Source: Gammaproteobacteria bacterium
GTDB taxonomy: Bacteria > Pseudomonadota > Gammaproteobacteria > Steroidobacterales > Steroidobacteraceae
Length of the DNA: 7,854 nucleotides
Direction: 5' to 3'
Assembly: GCA_030043215.1 (NCBI GenBank)
Contig: JASHYG010000211.1
Coordinates: 1-7,854, forward strand
Position 1 is the first letter of the stretch, and each line of letters opens with the position of its first letter. A program made the translations under genes and the position numbers. The notes beneath the pieces are model-generated. The model worked only from the letters and a program-made list of their open reading frames with translations, was not told where the DNA came from and searched no databases. This document shows positions 6,271-7,854 of this stretch, one piece after another.

Positions 6271-6290
6271 GGCTCGCCCCGCACCCATGA
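6267..6290 (+). other. Seven-codon ORF linking the DHA2 pump and outer-membrane factor genes
   Basis: An ATG at 6267 overlaps the pump stop codon (ATGA, 6267-6270) and opens a tiny frame encoding MRLAPHP. Its TGA (6288-6290) overlaps the ATG of the outer-membrane factor gene in a second ATGA (6287-6290). Ribosomes finishing the pump could thus be passed on through this mini-frame. The ribosome binding options are weak (GAGG at 6250-6253 and 6269-6272, 13-14 bases from the respective starts), which favours coupling. It could equally be coincidence. Confidence 0.3.
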
Positions 6291-7726
6291 GAATGTCCGC
6301 ACCTGCCTCAGCCGCCGCCTGCATCGCTTGCATCGCCTTGAGCGCGTGCACCGTGGGCCCATCCTTCGAGCGCCCGAGGGCGCCCCAGCCGTCCTCTTAC
6401 ACTTCCGCGGAGGAGCCGCAGGCCCCCGGCGGAGCCGACTTCGCGCAGCGCATCGTTCTCGGCGCAACGCCCGCCGCCGAGTGGTGGACACTGTTCCACT
6501 CGCCGCAGCTCGACGGGCTCATCGGCCAGGCCGTCGCCGACAACCACACACTCGCTGCAGCCCGGGCGGCGCTCGATGAGGCGCAGGAGCTCGTCAAGGC
6601 CGAGGCGGGGGCGAGCTATCCGCAGGTGAGCCTCGACGGCGGCCTCGGACGGCAGAAGTACGGCAAGGAGTTCCTGGGCTCGGTGTTCGTGCTCCCGCCC
6701 TTCAGCTACCTCGCGGCCGGCGCCACGGTGAGCTACACCGTCGATTACCTGGGCGGGGTCACGCGCTCCGTGGAGCAGCGCCGCGCGCTCGCCCAGTACG
6801 AGCGGAGCGAGGCGGACGCCACCTACCTCGCACTCACCGGAAGCGTCGTGCTCCAGGCGATGGACGCGGCCGCCGCCCGCGCCGAGATCGAGGCCATCTC
6901 GAAGCTCGTGAGCGAGGACCGCGACACTCTCGATCTGGTCCGCACGGAGTACCAGGACGGCTCGGTCTCGCGCGTGGACGTGCTCACGGCGCAAAGCCAG
7001 CTCGCGAGCGACGAGACGCTTCTGCCCCCGGTCCGCGAGCGGCTCGACGTGGCCGGCCACGCGCTCGCGCTGCTGATCGGCAAGGCTCCCGCGGACTGGA
7101 CGCCGCCGCAGCTCGAGCTCGCGAGTCTCGCGCTGCCGCGCGAGCTGCCGGTGAGCCTGCCCTCGGAGCTGGTACACCGGCGGCCGGACATCCTCGCCGC
7201 CGAAGCGCAGCTGCATGCCGCGACGGCGGCGGTCGGCGTCGCCACCGCGAACCTGTATCCGCAGATCAACCTCACCGCGACGGGAGGCCTGCAGGCCGTG
7301 CCGTTCCAGCAGCTGTTCGACACCTCGAACGCCGCGTGGACGCTCATCTCCGGAATCACCGCCCCCGTGTTCGACGGCGGCCGGCTCCACGCCGAGCGGC
7401 GCGCGGCGATAGATCAGCTGCGGGCGAGCGCCGCGCAGTACCAGCAGGTGGTCCTCCAGTCGTTCGGCCAGGTCGCCGATCTGCTCGACGCCCTGCGCCA
7501 CGACTCCGAGCTCCTCGCCGCGCAGTCGAACGCGCTCACCGCCGCCGAGAGCAGCGCGGAGCTCGCGCGCGAGAGCTACAAGGCCGGCAACTCCGGATTG
7601 CTCGACGTGCTGGATGCGCAGCGCCAGCGCCTCGCGGCGGACCTCGGCCTGGTGCGTGCGCAGGCGCAGCAGTACCGCGACACCGCGGAGCTCTTCCTGG
7701 CGCTCGGAGGCGGACACCTGCCGTGA
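6287..7726 (+). CDS. Outer-membrane efflux lipoprotein, NodT/OprM family
   Basis: The 479-residue outer-membrane factor forms, as a trimer, the exit duct for the adaptor and pump encoded just upstream. The start at 6287 gives a short lipoprotein signal with lipobox LSAC (18-21). C21 is followed by TVGPSFERP, close to the C-VGP-Y/F-P beginning typical of NodT/OprM lipoproteins. Two outer-membrane efflux repeats follow (about 65-265 and 285-475). Recognisable pieces are WWTLFHSPQLDGLI (66-79), ALDEAQELVKAEAGASYPQV (95-114), PSELVHRRPDILAAEAQL (292-309), TANLYPQINLTATGGL (320-335), APVFDGGRL (359-367), and YKAGNSGLLDVLDAQRQRL (431-449). The length is usual for the family. An in-frame TTG at 6257 and an ATG at 6293 are alternatives; 6287 is preferred because it overlaps the upstream mini-frame stop and gives a normal signal peptide. 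The nearest purine-rich stretch, TGAGG at 6268-6272, is 14 bases away, so initiation probably depends on coupling. Confidence 0.93.
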   Translation: MRMSAPASAAACIACIALSACTVGPSFERPRAPQPSSYTSAEEPQAPGGADFAQRIVLGATPAAEWWTLFHSPQLDGLIGQAVADNHTLAAARAALDEAQELVKAEAGASYPQVSLDGGLGRQKYGKEFLGSVFVLPPFSYLAAGATVSYTVDYLGGVTRSVEQRRALAQYERSEADATYLALTGSVVLQAMDAAAARAEIEAISKLVSEDRDTLDLVRTEYQDGSVSRVDVLTAQSQLASDETLLPPVRERLDVAGHALALLIGKAPADWTPPQLELASLALPRELPVSLPSELVHRRPDILAAEAQLHAATAAVGVATANLYPQINLTATGGLQAVPFQQLFDTSNAAWTLISGITAPVFDGGRLHAERRAAIDQLRASAAQYQQVVLQSFGQVADLLDALRHDSELLAAQSNALTAAESSAELARESYKAGNSGLLDVLDAQRQRLAADLGLVRAQAQQYRDTAELFLALGGGHLP

Positions 7727-7747
7727 GCGGCGGGCCGCCGGGCGCGC

Positions 7748-7854
7748 TCACCTGCGGGGCTCGCTCTTCTCCGGCGCGGCGTCCGCCGCGTGCATGCGAA
7801 CCAGCTTCGTCGCAGGCATTCCGCGCTGCCGCCGCTCGCGCCTGAGCGCGAGCG
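7748..7854 (-). CDS. 3' end of a convergent gene, product unknown (partial)
   Basis: On the minus strand a frame is open from the window edge to a TGA (complement of 7748-7750). Its tail reads ...RRERRQRGMPATKLVRMH then AADAAPEKSEPRR. Among the 34 sense codons, 31 end in G or C (91%), against 26 G/C at the first position (76%) and 20 at the second (59%). This gradient is the mark of a true coding frame in high-GC bacteria. The charged, disordered-looking tail gives no family. The gene converges on the outer-membrane factor with 21 bases between stop codons, so it belongs to a different transcript. With only about 35 residues visible, chance openness is not excluded. Confidence 0.5.
   Translation of the reverse strand, partial: LALRRERRQRGMPATKLVRMHAADAAPEKSEPRR
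7833..7854. repeat. Perfect 9-bp inverted repeat at the right edge
   Basis: CGCTCGCGC (7833-7841) and GCGCGAGCG (7846-7854) are exact reverse complements around the four-base loop CTGA. The structure ends exactly at the window edge and may extend further. It lies inside the predicted convergent gene fragment, so it may be a chance GC hairpin in coding DNA. Without a T-run it is not a terminator for either direction. Confidence 0.55.

Noticed and set aside
6308..7717. 469-codon open frame on the minus strand opposite the outer-membrane factor gene
   Set aside because: Same cause: the + strand frame has a lipobox and both outer-membrane efflux repeats, and the antisense product is low-complexity Arg/Glu/Leu/Gly sequence.
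7728..7740. CGGCG-GGC-CGCCG hairpin after the outer-membrane factor gene as an intrinsic terminator
   Set aside because: The stem is only five pairs with a three-base loop and no T-run follows in either direction, so termination here is not supported by the sequence.

Overview
The window is GC-rich DNA from a bacterium. High G+C at third codon positions, tightly packed genes, and a three-part pump that includes an outer-membrane lipoprotein all point to a Gram-negative, most likely a proteobacterium. I cannot place it below phylum with confidence. The pairing of a spinster-type MFS carrier with DUF6152-type secreted proteins is, as I recall, frequent in environmental Gamma- and Alphaproteobacteria. 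I see no tRNA, rRNA, CRISPR array, insertion sequence or phage gene.

Left part (1-2942), all on the + strand. The last codons of an upstream gene (1-42) are followed by a 12-TM spinster-like MFS carrier (84-1502). A candidate sigma70 promoter (1514-1541) and a GC-rich palindrome then lead into a small exported DUF6152-type protein (1600-2016). A second exported protein of unknown function follows (2061-2942). Two GC hairpins directly after its stop codon (2943-2978) probably separate this group from the next.

Right part (2979-7726), also on the + strand. This is a complete, compact multidrug-efflux operon. An AT-rich control region holds an 8-bp inverted repeat plus an upstream half-site (2981-3033). 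It precedes a MarR-family regulator (3068-3562), an EmrA/HlyD-type periplasmic adaptor (3563-4744), a 14-TM DHA2/EmrB-type MFS pump (4759-6270) and a NodT/OprM-type outer-membrane factor lipoprotein (6287-7726). The four genes abut or lie within about 16 bases of each other, so they should be co-transcribed and in part translationally coupled. The likely scheme is that MarR represses its own operon at the inverted repeat, a small ligand releases it, and the three transport proteins form an envelope-spanning channel that expels the compound. The emrB-to-OMF junction contains a seven-codon ORF joined by an ATGA overlap on each side.

Right edge (7727-7854). The minus strand carries the 3' end of a convergent gene (stop at 7748-7750). 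Its codon-position GC pattern is that of a real coding frame, but its product cannot be identified. A perfect 9-bp inverted repeat closes the window.

Nothing here is clearly a new class of system. The points most worth pursuing are the uncharacterised secreted pair, whose first member is predicted to mature with a His-His N-terminus; the MarR operator architecture; and the double-ATGA junction.
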